Source: Amycolatopsis rifamycinica
GTDB taxonomy: Bacteria; Actinomycetota; Actinomycetes; Mycobacteriales; Pseudonocardiaceae
DNA: 64,000 nucleotides
NCBI RefSeq assembly: GCF_000695625.1
Contig: NZ_JMQI01000079.1
Coordinates: forward strand, 124,001-188,000
Reading direction: 5' to 3'
The notes beneath the pieces are model-generated. The model saw only the letters and a list, made by a program, of their open reading frames with translations, had not been told where the DNA came from and did no database searches. Both the position numbers and the translations under genes were made by a program. This document shows positions 27,928-37,290 of the stretch, piece after piece. Each line of letters opens with the position of its first letter. The first letter of the stretch is position 1.

Positions 27928-28374
27928 GCTTCTCCCTAGGTGGTTACGCGCGGCTCCACACCGGCCACGCAGTGGTACTCCCCGGGTGAGCGTCCCCGCA
28001 GGGGGCGTTACGGTGCAATCCGGGCGCCCGGCGAATGGGTATACGCATTCACCGCGGACGTATCCCCTGCTCCAGCCGGACTCAAGCGTCCGCCGTCACC
28101 CGGTCGGACAGGTCCGTAAGTAGGGTTTCCGTGAACTACTTTCAGTAGTTGTCCACACCACTCGAACGCGTGAAGCGACGCTCGAACGCGCGATCGGCCC
28201 GCGATTCGCACGCTGGGTGACCCGATCCCCCCGGTTCCCGCAGCAAATCGGTGACGGTCGGTAGGCGGACGTGTGACGACAGCACCGGCCCCGTATTCGG
28301 TGAAAGGTTTACGGACGGATCAGCGCTGCTTAGGCTCCGCGCACCAGTTCTCCGGTGTGCGTCGAGGAGGTCAT
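27928..28374. other. 447-bp intergenic region upstream of the LAL regulator
   Basis: Between the protease and the divergent LuxR-type regulator. Contains the dyad AACTACT-TTC-AGTAGTT (28134-28150), a TTGTCCACA box at 28149-28157 and the direct repeats at 28161-28190. I see no convincing small gene. Confidence 0.5.
28134..28190. promoter_or_regulatory. Operator-like dyad and direct repeat
   Basis: Seven-base dyad AACTACT-TTC-AGTAGTT at 28134-28150, followed by two identical decamers CTCGAACGCG (28161-28170 and 28181-28190) exactly 20 bp, about two helical turns, apart. About 185-240 bp upstream of the LAL gene. Regulatory role inferred. Confidence 0.45.
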
Positions 28375-31272
28375 ATGTGGCTGACCACCCCCCGCCCCAC
28401 CTCGGTGTCCGTCCGGTCGGGACCCGCCCGGCTGACCGGCCGCGACACCGAGCTCGACGCCATCGTCGCCGTCCTCCGAAGGCGCCCGGCCGCGGTCCTG
28501 ATCGAGGGTGAAGCCGGCATGGGCCGCACCCGGCTGCTCGCGGAGATCGGACGGCGCAAGGAGTTCGACGGCGGTCGCGTGCTCGCCGGCGCCTGCCAGC
28601 CGTTGCGGGAACCCTTTCCCTACGGACCCATCCTGGAAGCGCTTCGCGCCGTGGGCGACACCCCGCTCGGCCCGCTCAGCCCGGTCGCCGGCGTGCTGCG
28701 GCCGTTGCTGCCGGAACTCGCGGAAGCGCTTCCCGAGCGGCCCGAACCCCTCCCCGACCCGGTCGCCGAACGCCATCGCGTGTTCCGCGCGGTGCGGGAA
28801 CTCCTCCAAGCCTGCGGACCGGCGCTCCTGCTCATCGACGACCTCCAGTGGGCCGACGAGGACACCCGCGACCTCATGCGGTTCCTCTCCGGCTCGATGC
28901 CGCCCGAGCTGGCGGTGGTCGCCACCTACCGGTCGGGGACCGACACGCGGGGTGCCCCGTTCCGGACCGGCCCGGCGGTCCATTCCGCCCGCGTCGCGCT
29001 CGGCGCGCTCGATGTCGCCGCGGTGCGCGAGCTGGCCGCCGACCTGCTCGACCTGCCCCGGGTGACCGACGACTTCGCGGCGAAGCTGCACGAATGCACG
29101 GCCGGGATCCCGTTCGTCGTCGAGGAAACGCTGCGGGCGCTGAAGGAAGCGGCCGAACGGCTCCCGGTCGGCGAGGTCCTTTCCGACCGCCTGCTGGAGA
29201 ACCTCGAAGTCCCGGTGCTGCTGCGGGAAGCCGTCACCGAACGGCTGTCCGCGCTGCCCGAGCACGCCGTACGGCTCGCCGGCGCGGCCGCGGTGCTCGG
29301 CGTCGGCGCCGACGCCACCGTGCTCGGCGAGCTGGCCGGCCTCTCCGGTGACGTTCTCCGCACGGCGTTGCTCGACGCCCTCTCCGGCGGAGTGCTCGGC
29401 GAAGTCGGCGACGGCAAGTACGGCTTCCGGCACCCGCTGGCGCGCAAGGCGGTCTACGACACGGTGAGCGGACCCGAACGCGCTTTGCTGCACGCGCAGG
29501 CGATCCGCGTGCTCGCCGCGCAGCCGTCCCCGCCGCTCACCCTGCTGGCCCGGCACTCGCGCGCCGCCGGCCGCGTCGACCAGTGGCGGCACTACGCGGA
29601 AGCGGCCGCCGACGAGGCCATCACCCGCGGCGAGACGTCCCGCGCGATCGACCTCCTGCAGTCGGTGCTCGCCGAACCCGGGCCGTCGCAGGCCGACACC
29701 GGGCGTGTGGCGGGCAAGCTGAGCCAGGTCGCGCTGCGCGGGTTCCGCCCCGAGGTGCTCGGCACGCTGCAGCGCGTCCTCGAAGAGGTGACGCTGCCGC
29801 CGTCGGTCCGCGGGTCGATCCGGCTGAGCGTCGGCATGCTGCTGGTCCGGACCATCGGCGGGCTCGGCCGGGGCCGCCTGGAGGTCGAGCGCGCGGTCGG
29901 CGAGCTGACCGACCGGCCGGACCTCGCCGCCCGGGGGATCACCCTGCTCGCCCAGCCGATCGACGGGCTGACGCCGTTGTCGTGGCACGAAGCCTGGCGG
30001 GCTCGCGCGGGCGAGGTCTACGAGCGGCTCGACGACCCCGAGCTGCGGCTCGCGCTGACCGCCGACCGCATCGCGGCGGCGTCGCACGTCGGCGACGGCT
30101 CGGCGTGGACGGAGTTCGAAGCGCTGTCGGACACCGTCGGCACGGTCGCCGAGCGCGTCCAGCTGGCCCGGCTGTGGTGCAACCTGGCCGACGGGCAGTC
30201 GTGGGCCGGGCACCTCGACCGCGCCGAGCGGCTGGTGACCGAGGGCGTCCGGCGCGCGACCGACGCGGGCGCGCTGTACGCGATCGGCCTGATCCAGGGC
30301 ACCCGCGTCCGGCTGGACTGGGTGCGCGGGCGCTGGACCGGCCTCGCCGAAGCCGCCGAGCAGCTGCGGGACAGCTACCCGGAGCTCGGCCCGATCGTCA
30401 TGGAGTCCTCGCTGGTGCTCGGCGGCCTCGCGGCCGTGCGCGGGGAGTTCGCCGCCGCGCAACGGCACCTGACGGCGGCGAGCGTGCACGCGCCGGACCG
30501 CGGCCCGATCCCGGTGGTGCTCTCGGCCGCCGGGGTGCTGATCTCGGTGCTGCTGGCGACCGACGACGTCGACGGCGCCTGCGCGGCGGCCGACACGGCG
30601 GTGGCCGCGGCCGGGCGCAAGGGCGTCTGGATCTGGGCGGCCGCGCTGGTCCCGGCGGCGGCGCAGGCGTACGCGCGGGCCGGGCGCTGGCCGGAGGCCG
30701 ACAACGTGGTCGAGGCGTTCGCGCGCGGCATCGAGGGCCGTGACGCGCCGGTGGCCGCGGCCGCGCTGGTGGCCGGCCGCGCGGTCCTGCTCGAGGCACG
30801 CGGCAAGCACCTGGCCGCGGCGACGTTGTTCGACGAAGCGGCGTCCGGCTACGCGGCCCTGCCGATGCCCTACCCGGCGACGGCCATGCGCGAACGCGCG
30901 TCGATGTGCCGCCTGGCGGCGGGCAACCGGTCGGCCGTCGACGAGCTGACTTCGGCGGCCGAGGCGTACGAGCAGCTCGGCGCGACCCGCGACGCCGGAC
31001 GCTGCCGTCACCAGCTGCGCGAGCACGGCGCTTGGGCGCCTTCGCAACGCGGACGGCGGGGGTACGGCAGTGAGCTGTCGCCGCGGGAGCGCGAAGTGGC
31101 GCGGATGCTCGCGGAGGGACGCACGAACCGCGAGATCGCGGACGGCCTGTTCCTCTCCCCGCGAACGGTGGAACAGCACGTGGCCAAGGTCCTGCGCAAA
31201 CTCGGTGCCCGCTCACGCACGGACGTGGCCCGCAAGCTCCCCGGCGAGGTCACCACCGCCCCCGCCGGCTGA
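28375..31272 (+). CDS. LAL-type (large ATP-binding LuxR) transcriptional regulator
   Basis: 965 residues from ATG 28375, preceded by GAGGAGG. N-terminal STAND-type ATPase (about 20-300), central helical TPR-like region, and a C-terminal LuxR helix-turn-helix (ELSPREREVARMLAEGRTNREIADGLFLSPRTVEQHVAKVLRKL, given in parts: SPREREVARML, NREIADGLFLS, VEQHVAKVLRKL). The P-loop reads GEAGMGRTR: the Lys of Walker A is Arg51. Walker B is LLLIDDLQWAD. LALs are pathway-specific activators responding to an inducer and ATP; many control antibiotic or sugar pathways. The target is unknown. Confidence 0.9.
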   Translation: MWLTTPRPTSVSVRSGPARLTGRDTELDAIVAVLRRRPAAVLIEGEAGMGRTRLLAEIGRRKEFDGGRVLAGACQPLREPFPYGPILEALRAVGDTPLGPLSPVAGVLRPLLPELAEALPERPEPLPDPVAERHRVFRAVRELLQACGPALLLIDDLQWADEDTRDLMRFLSGSMPPELAVVATYRSGTDTRGAPFRTGPAVHSARVALGALDVAAVRELAADLLDLPRVTDDFAAKLHECTAGIPFVVEETLRALKEAAERLPVGEVLSDRLLENLEVPVLLREAVTERLSALPEHAVRLAGAAAVLGVGADATVLGELAGLSGDVLRTALLDALSGGVLGEVGDGKYGFRHPLARKAVYDTVSGPERALLHAQAIRVLAAQPSPPLTLLARHSRAAGRVDQWRHYAEAAADEAITRGETSRAIDLLQSVLAEPGPSQADTGRVAGKLSQVALRGFRPEVLGTLQRVLEEVTLPPSVRGSIRLSVGMLLVRTIGGLGRGRLEVERAVGELTDRPDLAARGITLLAQPIDGLTPLSWHEAWRARAGEVYERLDDPELRLALTADRIAAASHVGDGSAWTEFEALSDTVGTVAERVQLARLWCNLADGQSWAGHLDRAERLVTEGVRRATDAGALYAIGLIQGTRVRLDWVRGRWTGLAEAAEQLRDSYPELGPIVMESSLVLGGLAAVRGEFAAAQRHLTAASVHAPDRGPIPVVLSAAGVLISVLLATDDVDGACAAADTAVAAAGRKGVWIWAAALVPAAAQAYARAGRWPEADNVVEAFARGIEGRDAPVAAAALVAGRAVLLEARGKHLAAATLFDEAASGYAALPMPYPATAMRERASMCRLAAGNRSAVDELTSAAEAYEQLGATRDAGRCRHQLREHGAWAPSQRGRRGYGSELSPREREVARMLAEGRTNREIADGLFLSPRTVEQHVAKVLRKLGARSRTDVARKLPGEVTTAPAG

Positions 31273-31278
31273 CCCTCC

Positions 31279-31336
31279 GCGGCACTTTCACGTGAAAGTG
31301 CCGCCCTGGGAGGGGCACTTTCACGTGAAAGTGCCC
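31279..31336. repeat. Two tandem copies of the dispersed palindrome
   Basis: 26-bp (31279-31304) and 24-bp (31313-31336) perfect palindromes with core CACTTTCACGTGAAAGTG, 8 bp apart, right after the LAL stop and 22 bp before the next gene. They can act as terminator hairpins. Confidence 0.9.
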
Positions 31337-31358
31337 GCGGGGTCGTTAGCGTGGGCCG

Positions 31359-32030
31359 GTGACTGAAGAGGCACTTCCCGCGTGGCGGCGGCGGACTTCC
31401 GGGGAGACCCGCTGGCCCGCGATGGGCGTCGTCGTCGCGACGCTCGTCCTGCAGGTCGCCCTGCCCGACGACATGGCGCTGCGCCCGTGGTGGCTGCTGC
31501 CCGCCGTGTCCGTGCTGCTCGTCGTCGCGCTGCTGCTGGTCAACCCGGGACGGATGACGCACGTCAGCGCCGTCGAGCGGACCATCTCCCTGCTCATCGT
31601 CGGCCTGGTCACCGTGGTGAACGCCTGGTCGGCGGCGAGCCTGGTCTACGGCATCGGCACCGGCACGATCGACGACCGGGCCGGCGCCGTGCTCGTCACC
31701 GGCGGCGTCGTCTACTGGACGAACGTCGTGGTCTTCTCCCTGTGGTACTGGGAGTTCGACCGCGGCGGACCGGGCCGCCGGGCCGCGGGCCGGGCCGAGT
31801 TCCCCGACCTGCAGTTCCCGCAGATGGCCGACCCGGACCTCGCGCACCGCGACTGGGAGCCGTCCTATCTGGACTACCTGTACTTCTCGTTCACCAACGC
31901 GGCCGCCTTCAGCCCCACCGACGTCATGCCCCTGCGGATCTGGGCGAAGATGACGATGATGCTGCAGGCGGCCATCTCGCTGGTGCTCGCCCTGATGGTG
32001 GTCGCCTGGGCGGTCGGCGGCCTCAAATAG
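31359..32030 (+). CDS. Four-to-six-helix membrane protein with K+ channel-like C terminus (DUF1345-like)
   Basis: 223-residue membrane protein. Segments at about 20-40, 42-60, 75-100, 107-130 and 195-220. The region YLYFSFTNAAAFSPTDVMPLR followed by a hydrophobic helix resembles the pore-loop/inner-helix of two-TM potassium channels, but the TVGYG filter is absent; DUF1345 proteins have this kind of segment. Function unknown. GTG start at 31359, just after the palindrome pair. Confidence 0.7.
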   Translation: MTEEALPAWRRRTSGETRWPAMGVVVATLVLQVALPDDMALRPWWLLPAVSVLLVVALLLVNPGRMTHVSAVERTISLLIVGLVTVVNAWSAASLVYGIGTGTIDDRAGAVLVTGGVVYWTNVVVFSLWYWEFDRGGPGRRAAGRAEFPDLQFPQMADPDLAHRDWEPSYLDYLYFSFTNAAAFSPTDVMPLRIWAKMTMMLQAAISLVLALMVVAWAVGGLK

Positions 32031-32044
32031 CCGTCTCGGTGAAG

Positions 32045-32084
32045 ACCCGTAAAGGCCTCCGCGGGGGAAGAGGCCTTTACGGGT
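32045..32084. terminator. Bidirectional hairpin terminator
   Basis: 15-bp perfect stem (32045-32059 with 32070-32084) between the membrane-protein gene and the ABC importer operon. Confidence 0.8.
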
Positions 32085-32122
32085 CCATGTCGCTCACCTA
32101 CCGCCCGGTCAGGTGAGCGGGG

Positions 32123-33178
32123 CTATTGCTGAGCCTGCGCGTGCGCGGCGTCCACGAACTGGGTCGTGTACGTCTTCGACAGGTCTATCTTTTCTTTCTT
32201 GGGCTTCACGTTGCTCGACGACTCGCCGAGCACCTTGAGGACGTTCTGCGCGCCCGCCGGGTCCATCCGGCCGTCCTTGGTGAACATCGGCAGGCTGTCC
32301 CGCAGCGACTTCACGTACAGCGCCTTGTCCCCGCCCGCGAACGACGGCGGCATCATCGCGGCGACCTGTTCCGGTGTGTGCGAAGAAATCCACTTGAGGG
32401 TCTCGACGTACGCGTTGGCCAGCTTCTGCACGATGTCCGGATAGCGTTTGACGATCTCGCAGCCCATGTACAGCGAGCTCGCCGGGTACAAACCACCCAA
32501 CGCGGCCTTCGTGCCTTCGACCGTGCGCATGTCGAAAAGCACCTTCGCCTGGCCCGTGTTCGTCAGCTGCGCGATCGTCGGGTCGGTCGTCATTCCGGCG
32601 TCGATCGAGCCCTGGTTCATCGCCGAGATGAACGTCTGCCCGGCCCCGACCTTCACCGGCGTGTATTCCTTCGACGTGACGCCGCCGCGCAGGGCCAGGG
32701 CCTTCGTCAGGAAGTCCGTCGAGGAACCCAGCGACGTGACGCCCAGGTTGCGGCCCTTGAAGTCCGCGCCGGACCTGACCTCGCCCGCCTTCGCCGTCGC
32801 GACCATCTCGGCCTCGCCCGGCACGTTCGCGAACTGCACCACGCTTTCGATGCACTGTTCCTTGGCCTGCAGGTCGATCGTGTGGTCGTAGAACCCGACC
32901 ACCGCCTGCACCTCGCCGGCCAGCAGCGACGTCTCGGCGTTCGCGCCGGACGGCTGGTCGAAGAGCTCGACGTCGAGGCCCTGCCGCTGGTACGCGCCGA
33001 TCTGCTGGGCCAGCTGGCCGGGCAGGTAGATCACCTTCGACAGGCCGCCGACCATGATCTTGATGTGCGGCTTCCCGGTGGTGCCGAGCGCGATCTCCCG
33101 CGAGTCGCGGCAGGCGGTGACCCCGGCCAGTGCGACCGCGAGCGCGGCCACCACGCCGACTGTCCTCTTGAGACGCAT
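32123..33178 (-). CDS. ABC importer substrate-binding lipoprotein (SsuA/NMT1 family)
   Basis: 351 residues. Lipobox ending at Cys23 (GVTAC), so anchored outside the membrane. The body is a type II periplasmic-binding fold of the NMT1/THI5/SsuA group (KIMVGGLSKVIYLPGQLAQQIGAYQRQGLDVEL), families that bind sulfonates, taurine, nitrate or thiamin precursors. Last gene of a three-gene operon: ATPase, permease, binding protein. The ligand is unknown; the neighbouring CitA-type kinase suggests a carboxylate or similar anion (inference). Confidence 0.88.
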   Translation of the reverse strand: MRLKRTVGVVAALAVALAGVTACRDSREIALGTTGKPHIKIMVGGLSKVIYLPGQLAQQIGAYQRQGLDVELFDQPSGANAETSLLAGEVQAVVGFYDHTIDLQAKEQCIESVVQFANVPGEAEMVATAKAGEVRSGADFKGRNLGVTSLGSSTDFLTKALALRGGVTSKEYTPVKVGAGQTFISAMNQGSIDAGMTTDPTIAQLTNTGQAKVLFDMRTVEGTKAALGGLYPASSLYMGCEIVKRYPDIVQKLANAYVETLKWISSHTPEQVAAMMPPSFAGGDKALYVKSLRDSLPMFTKDGRMDPAGAQNVLKVLGESSSNVKPKKEKIDLSKTYTTQFVDAAHAQAQQ

Positions 33179-33179
33179 A

Positions 33180-34067
33180 TCAGACCGCCTTGATCGCGGC
33201 TTCGGAGGCCGACGGCGGCCGCCACCGCAGCAGCCTGCCTTCCAGCGTGCTGATCCCCCACTCGGCCAGCAGCGCGACGACGGTGATGATCAGCATCCCG
33301 GCGTACACCCCGGCGGTGTCGAACGTGCCCTGGGCGTTGGCGATCAGGAAGCCCATGCCGGCCTTCGCGCCGGTGTACTCGCCGACGACCGCGCCGATCA
33401 GCGCGAAGCCGAACGCCACGTGCAGCGACGATAGGATCCACGACGTCGCGCTGGGCAGCACGATCGACTTGAGCACCTGGCCGCGGGTCGCGCCGAGGAT
33501 GCGGGCGTTGTCGATCAGGTTCCGGTCCACCTCGCGGGCGCCGGTGAAGGCGTTGAAGAACACCGCGAAGAACACGAGTACGACGACGGTCGCGACCTTC
33601 GACGACAGCCCGAGCCCGAACCAGATGACGAACAGCGCGGCGAGCACGATGCGCGGCAGGGCGTTGGCGGCCTTGATGAACGGCGCCAGCACCTGCGCGA
33701 GGTAGCTGCTGCGGCCGAGGATCACGCCGAACACGACACCGGCGATGGCGCCGATGACGAAGCCGATCGCGGCCTCCTCGACGGTCACCAGGATCTGGTA
33801 CCAGATCGAGCCGAAGTCGGTTCCGGTGCTGAACCACTCGACGAGCCGTTCCCAGATCTTCGACGGCTTCGAGTAGAAGAACGGGTCGATCCAGTACGTC
33901 GCGGTCAGCTCCCAGCTGCCCAGCCAGACGACGACGATCGCCAGGCGCAGCAGCCAGATGTTGCGCTTGCGGCGCGCGGTGGCCTGCTTCGCGCGGGCCA
34001 GGATGTCCTGCTCGGTCTCCAGGACCGGCAAGGGAGCGGCCGGGGCCGCGGGGGTCTCAAGCGACAT
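33180..34067 (-). CDS. ABC importer permease (SsuC/TauC family)
   Basis: 295 residues from ATG 34067 with GGGAG upstream. About six hydrophobic segments and the BPD_transp EAA-type motif (IDNARILGATRGQVLKSIVLPSA), which docks on the ATPase. The stop is 2 bp from the start of the substrate-binding gene, and its start overlaps the ATPase gene end by 11 bp. Confidence 0.9.
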   Translation of the reverse strand: MSLETPAAPAAPLPVLETEQDILARAKQATARRKRNIWLLRLAIVVVWLGSWELTATYWIDPFFYSKPSKIWERLVEWFSTGTDFGSIWYQILVTVEEAAIGFVIGAIAGVVFGVILGRSSYLAQVLAPFIKAANALPRIVLAALFVIWFGLGLSSKVATVVVLVFFAVFFNAFTGAREVDRNLIDNARILGATRGQVLKSIVLPSATSWILSSLHVAFGFALIGAVVGEYTGAKAGMGFLIANAQGTFDTAGVYAGMLIITVVALLAEWGISTLEGRLLRWRPPSASEAAIKAV

Positions 34068-34863
34068 TGCTCGCTCCCTTCTCACGGGCCTTGTCGACCT
34101 CGCTGCGCAGTGATTCCCAGATGTCGGCGTAGAGCCTGCGGAACTCCTCGGTCAGCCGCAGCTCCTCCACCTTCCGCGGCCGTTCCAGGGGAATCTCGAA
34201 GACGTCCTTCACGGTGGCCGGCCCGGTCGTCAGCACGACGACCTTGTCCGCCAGCGCGATGGCTTCGTCGAGGTCGTGCGTCACGAAGATCACCGCGGCA
34301 CCCGAACCGGACCACAGCCGCAGCAGCTCGTCCTGCATCAGCGCCCGCGTCTGGACGTCGAGCGCGGAGAACGGCTCGTCCATCAGCAGGATCTTCGGCT
34401 TGGTGACGAGCGTCTGGGCCAGCGCCACACGCTTGCGCATGCCGCCGGAGAGCTGGTGCGGGTAGTACTTCTCGAACCCGGCGAGCCCGACGCGGGCGAT
34501 CCAGTCGACGGCCTGCGCGCGGGCCTCGGCCTTCGGCACCCCGCGGAAGCGCGGGCCGGAAGCGACGTTCTCCAGCACCGAGCGCCACGGCATCACCGCG
34601 TCGGTCTGGAACATGTAGCCGACCCCGTCCGGAATGGACTTCACGTCCGCGCCGTTCACCCGCACCCGGCCGGCCGACGGCGGCTGCAGGCCGGAGACCA
34701 GCGAGAGCGTCGTCGACTTGCCGCAGCCGGTGGGGCCGACGACGGCGACGAACTCGCCGGGCTGGACGGTCATGGTCAGATCGCGGACGGCCGTGTGCAC
34801 GGAACCGGACCCGCTCGGGAACCGTTTGGTGGCTCCGGTGAGTTCGATCAGTGGGGGAACCAT
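34057..34863 (-). CDS. ABC importer ATPase (SsuB/TauB family)
   Basis: 268 residues. Walker A GPTGCGKST (43-51), Q-loop in FQTDAVMPW, signature LSGGM, Walker B ILLMDEPF, D-loop SALD and H-loop THDLDEA. First gene of the operon, 165 bp from the divergent two-component system start. Confidence 0.92.
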   Translation of the reverse strand: MVPPLIELTGATKRFPSGSGSVHTAVRDLTMTVQPGEFVAVVGPTGCGKSTTLSLVSGLQPPSAGRVRVNGADVKSIPDGVGYMFQTDAVMPWRSVLENVASGPRFRGVPKAEARAQAVDWIARVGLAGFEKYYPHQLSGGMRKRVALAQTLVTKPKILLMDEPFSALDVQTRALMQDELLRLWSGSGAAVIFVTHDLDEAIALADKVVVLTTGPATVKDVFEIPLERPRKVEELRLTEEFRRLYADIWESLRSEVDKAREKGASNVA

Positions 34864-35028
34864 GGTGGAGGTGACTCCTTCGTCACGTGGTGGGGCTCAC
34901 GTTGGGAAGGGACGTTAAGGACGCGAGTCGCCGAGGTGAAGCTTGTCGACGTTCTCCGCGCGAGCTGTGCGTTCTGAATGTTTTGCTCATTTAGCGCACT
35001 GCTGTGACCTGGGGGTATGGTCCCCGCC

Positions 35029-36633
35029 ATGCCAAAGTGGGCGCTCTTCCCGCGGATGCGGTTCAGCAGGCAGGTGCTGCTGCTGCAGATCGGCGTGGTC
35101 ACCTTGGTCGTGGGAATCGGGGTCGCCCTGGTCAGCGTGCTGCTGTCCCGCACCCTCACCGATCAGTACGGCCGCCGGGCGCTGGCCATCGCGAAGTCCG
35201 TCGCCGCGGACCCGGTCGTCGTCGCCAACGCGGCCGCGAAGCTCCCGGGCGGTCCCCTCGAAGAGCGGGTCTTGGCCGTGACGAAGGCCAACGAGGCCCT
35301 CTTCGTCGTGATCACCGACGACAAGGGCATCCGGCTCGCCCACCCGACGGAGAGCCTGATCGGCCAGAAGGTGAGCACCTCCCCCGAGGTCGCCCTCGCC
35401 GGGCAGGACGAAGTCAGCGCGGTGCAGAGCGGCACGCTCGGGCTGTCCGTCCGCAGCAAGACCCCGATCTGGCAGGGACAACGCGTGGTCGGCGAGGTCA
35501 GCGTCGGGTTCGAGGTCGGCGATCCGACGGGTGACTTCAACCGCCTGCTGACCATCACGCTCCTGTTCGCCGGCGGCGCGCTGCTGCTCGGCGCGGGCGC
35601 GTCGGCGCTGCTGAACCGGCGGCTGCGGCGCGTCACGCACGGCCTCGAGCCGCACGAACTGACCGAGCTGCTCTACGAGCGCGAAGCGGTTCTGCACGGG
35701 ATCGGCGAAGGCGTGCTGGCCGTCGACGGGCACAACCGCGTCTCGGTCCGCAACGACGAGGCCGAACGCCTGCTCGGCACCGAACTCCCGCTCGGCGCGG
35801 CGATGTCCGAGCTCGAACTCAGCCCGCGGGTGCACAAGGCCGTCGCCGAAGGACGGCCGGTCGACAACCTCCTCGCGGTCGCCGGGAACCGCGTGCTGGT
35901 GATCAACTCGCGGGCCGTGCGCCTGGACGACCGCCCGATCGGCACCGTGCTCACCTTCCGCGACCGCACCGACCTCGACACGCTCACCCGCGAGCTCGAC
36001 GGCATCCGCGCGCTGTCCGACGGCCTGCGCGCCCAGCGGCACGAGTTCGCCAACCGGCTGCACACGCTGTACGGCCTGCTCCAGCTCGGCCACCACACGG
36101 AGGCCGTCGAGTACCTGCAGACGCTGACGGACTCGACGTCGGCGCGCCCGAGCGAGCTGGGCGACGCCGTCGCCGACCCGTACCTGCAGGCGCTGCTCGT
36201 CGCGAAAACCGAGCAGGCACAGGAAAAGGGCCTCGCCCTCAAGCTCGCCGAAGACACCTGGGTGCCCACGGCGGTGACCGACCCGATCGCCGCGAACACC
36301 GTGATCGGCAACCTCGTCGACAACGCCCTGCACGCCGCCCGGATGGGCCCGCGGCGGCCGGCGACCGTCGAGGTCGGCCTGCTCGCCGAGGGCACCACGC
36401 TACACGTGTCCGTTGTGGACAGTGGGCCGGGCGTACCCGCGGACCTGCGGCGGACGTTGTTCGACGAAGGCGTTTCGACGAAGATCGCGCCCGGCCACGG
36501 CCTCGGCCTGGCGCTCGCCCGGCAGGCCGCCCGCGCCCGCGGCGGCGACGTCTGGCTGGCCGACCCCGGCGAAGGCGAGACCGGGGCCCTGTTCGTCGCC
36601 AAACTGCCCGGAATGCTGACGGAGGACGGATGA
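35029..36633 (+). CDS. CitA/DcuS-like sensor histidine kinase
   Basis: 534 residues from ATG 35029 (ATG at 35017 or 35056 are alternatives; no start has a good ribosome site). Two transmembrane segments (about 13-35 and 168-190) enclose an extracellular PDC/CACHE sensor with the RLAHPTESLIGQKV segment typical of CitA/DcuS. A PAS domain follows (GIGEGVLAVDGHNRVSVRNDEAERLLG), then the SPOB-like HisKA with the phosphoacceptor in QRHEFANRLHTLYGLLQ and an HATPase domain (NLVDNALHAA, GHGLGLAL). Such kinases sense citrate or C4-dicarboxylates. Stop overlaps the response-regulator start (ATGA). Confidence 0.9.
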   Translation: MPKWALFPRMRFSRQVLLLQIGVVTLVVGIGVALVSVLLSRTLTDQYGRRALAIAKSVAADPVVVANAAAKLPGGPLEERVLAVTKANEALFVVITDDKGIRLAHPTESLIGQKVSTSPEVALAGQDEVSAVQSGTLGLSVRSKTPIWQGQRVVGEVSVGFEVGDPTGDFNRLLTITLLFAGGALLLGAGASALLNRRLRRVTHGLEPHELTELLYEREAVLHGIGEGVLAVDGHNRVSVRNDEAERLLGTELPLGAAMSELELSPRVHKAVAEGRPVDNLLAVAGNRVLVINSRAVRLDDRPIGTVLTFRDRTDLDTLTRELDGIRALSDGLRAQRHEFANRLHTLYGLLQLGHHTEAVEYLQTLTDSTSARPSELGDAVADPYLQALLVAKTEQAQEKGLALKLAEDTWVPTAVTDPIAANTVIGNLVDNALHAARMGPRRPATVEVGLLAEGTTLHVSVVDSGPGVPADLRRTLFDEGVSTKIAPGHGLGLALARQAARARGGDVWLADPGEGETGALFVAKLPGMLTEDG

Positions 36634-37289
36634 TCCGCACGCTCATCGTCGACGACGACTTCCGGGTCGCCGGGGTGCACGCCGGGTTCGTCGAGGAGGT
36701 CGAGGGCTTCGCGGTGGTGGGCACCGCGCACACCGCCGCCGAGGCCCGCGCCCGCGTCCGGGAGCTTTCGCCCGACCTGGTCCTGCTCGACGTCTACCTG
36801 CCCGACGAGTCCGGCCTCGCGGTGCTCCCGGAGCTGCAGACCGACACGATCGTGCTCTCCGCGGCGACCGACAGCGCGTCGGTGGCCGCGGCGATCCGGG
36901 CCGGTGCGCTGAACTACCTGATCAAGCCGTTCACCACCCGCCAGCTCGCGGAACGGCTGACGTCGTACGCGCGCTTCCGCGGCCTGCTCGCCGGAGACCG
37001 GGCCCTGGCCCAGGACGACGTCGACCGCGCGTACCGCGTGCTGCACGACCAGGACCGCACGACCGCGCCGAAGGGCCAGTCGACGGCGACCTCCCGGCTC
37101 GTTTCGGAGCAGCTGCGGCGTGCCGGGCGGCCGTTGTCGGCCGCCGAGGTCGCGGGCGAGCTGGGCATGGCTCGGGCCACGGCGCAGCGGTACCTCACCG
37201 CGCTGGCCGAGTCCGGGACGGTCCAGATGCGGCTGCGCTACGGCGCCACAGGCCGTCCCGAACACGAGTACCGCTGGTCAGGGGCCTGA
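36630..37289 (+). CDS. CitB/DcuR-like response regulator
   Basis: 219 residues: N-terminal receiver with the acidic pair in VDDDF and phosphoacceptor Asp in VLLDVYLPDES, Lys in YLIKPF, and a C-terminal helix-turn-helix typical of the CitB group (LSAAEVAGELGMARATAQRYLTALAESG). Translationally coupled to its kinase. Its likely targets are transport genes, the nearest being the divergent SsuABC-like operon. Confidence 0.9.
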   Translation: MIRTLIVDDDFRVAGVHAGFVEEVEGFAVVGTAHTAAEARARVRELSPDLVLLDVYLPDESGLAVLPELQTDTIVLSAATDSASVAAAIRAGALNYLIKPFTTRQLAERLTSYARFRGLLAGDRALAQDDVDRAYRVLHDQDRTTAPKGQSTATSRLVSEQLRRAGRPLSAAEVAGELGMARATAQRYLTALAESGTVQMRLRYGATGRPEHEYRWSGA

Positions 37290-37290
37290 T

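Noticed and set aside
28330..31179. 949-residue open frame antisense to the LAL regulator
   Set aside because: Antisense shadow of a real gene, Arg/Gly/Ala-biased with no domain.
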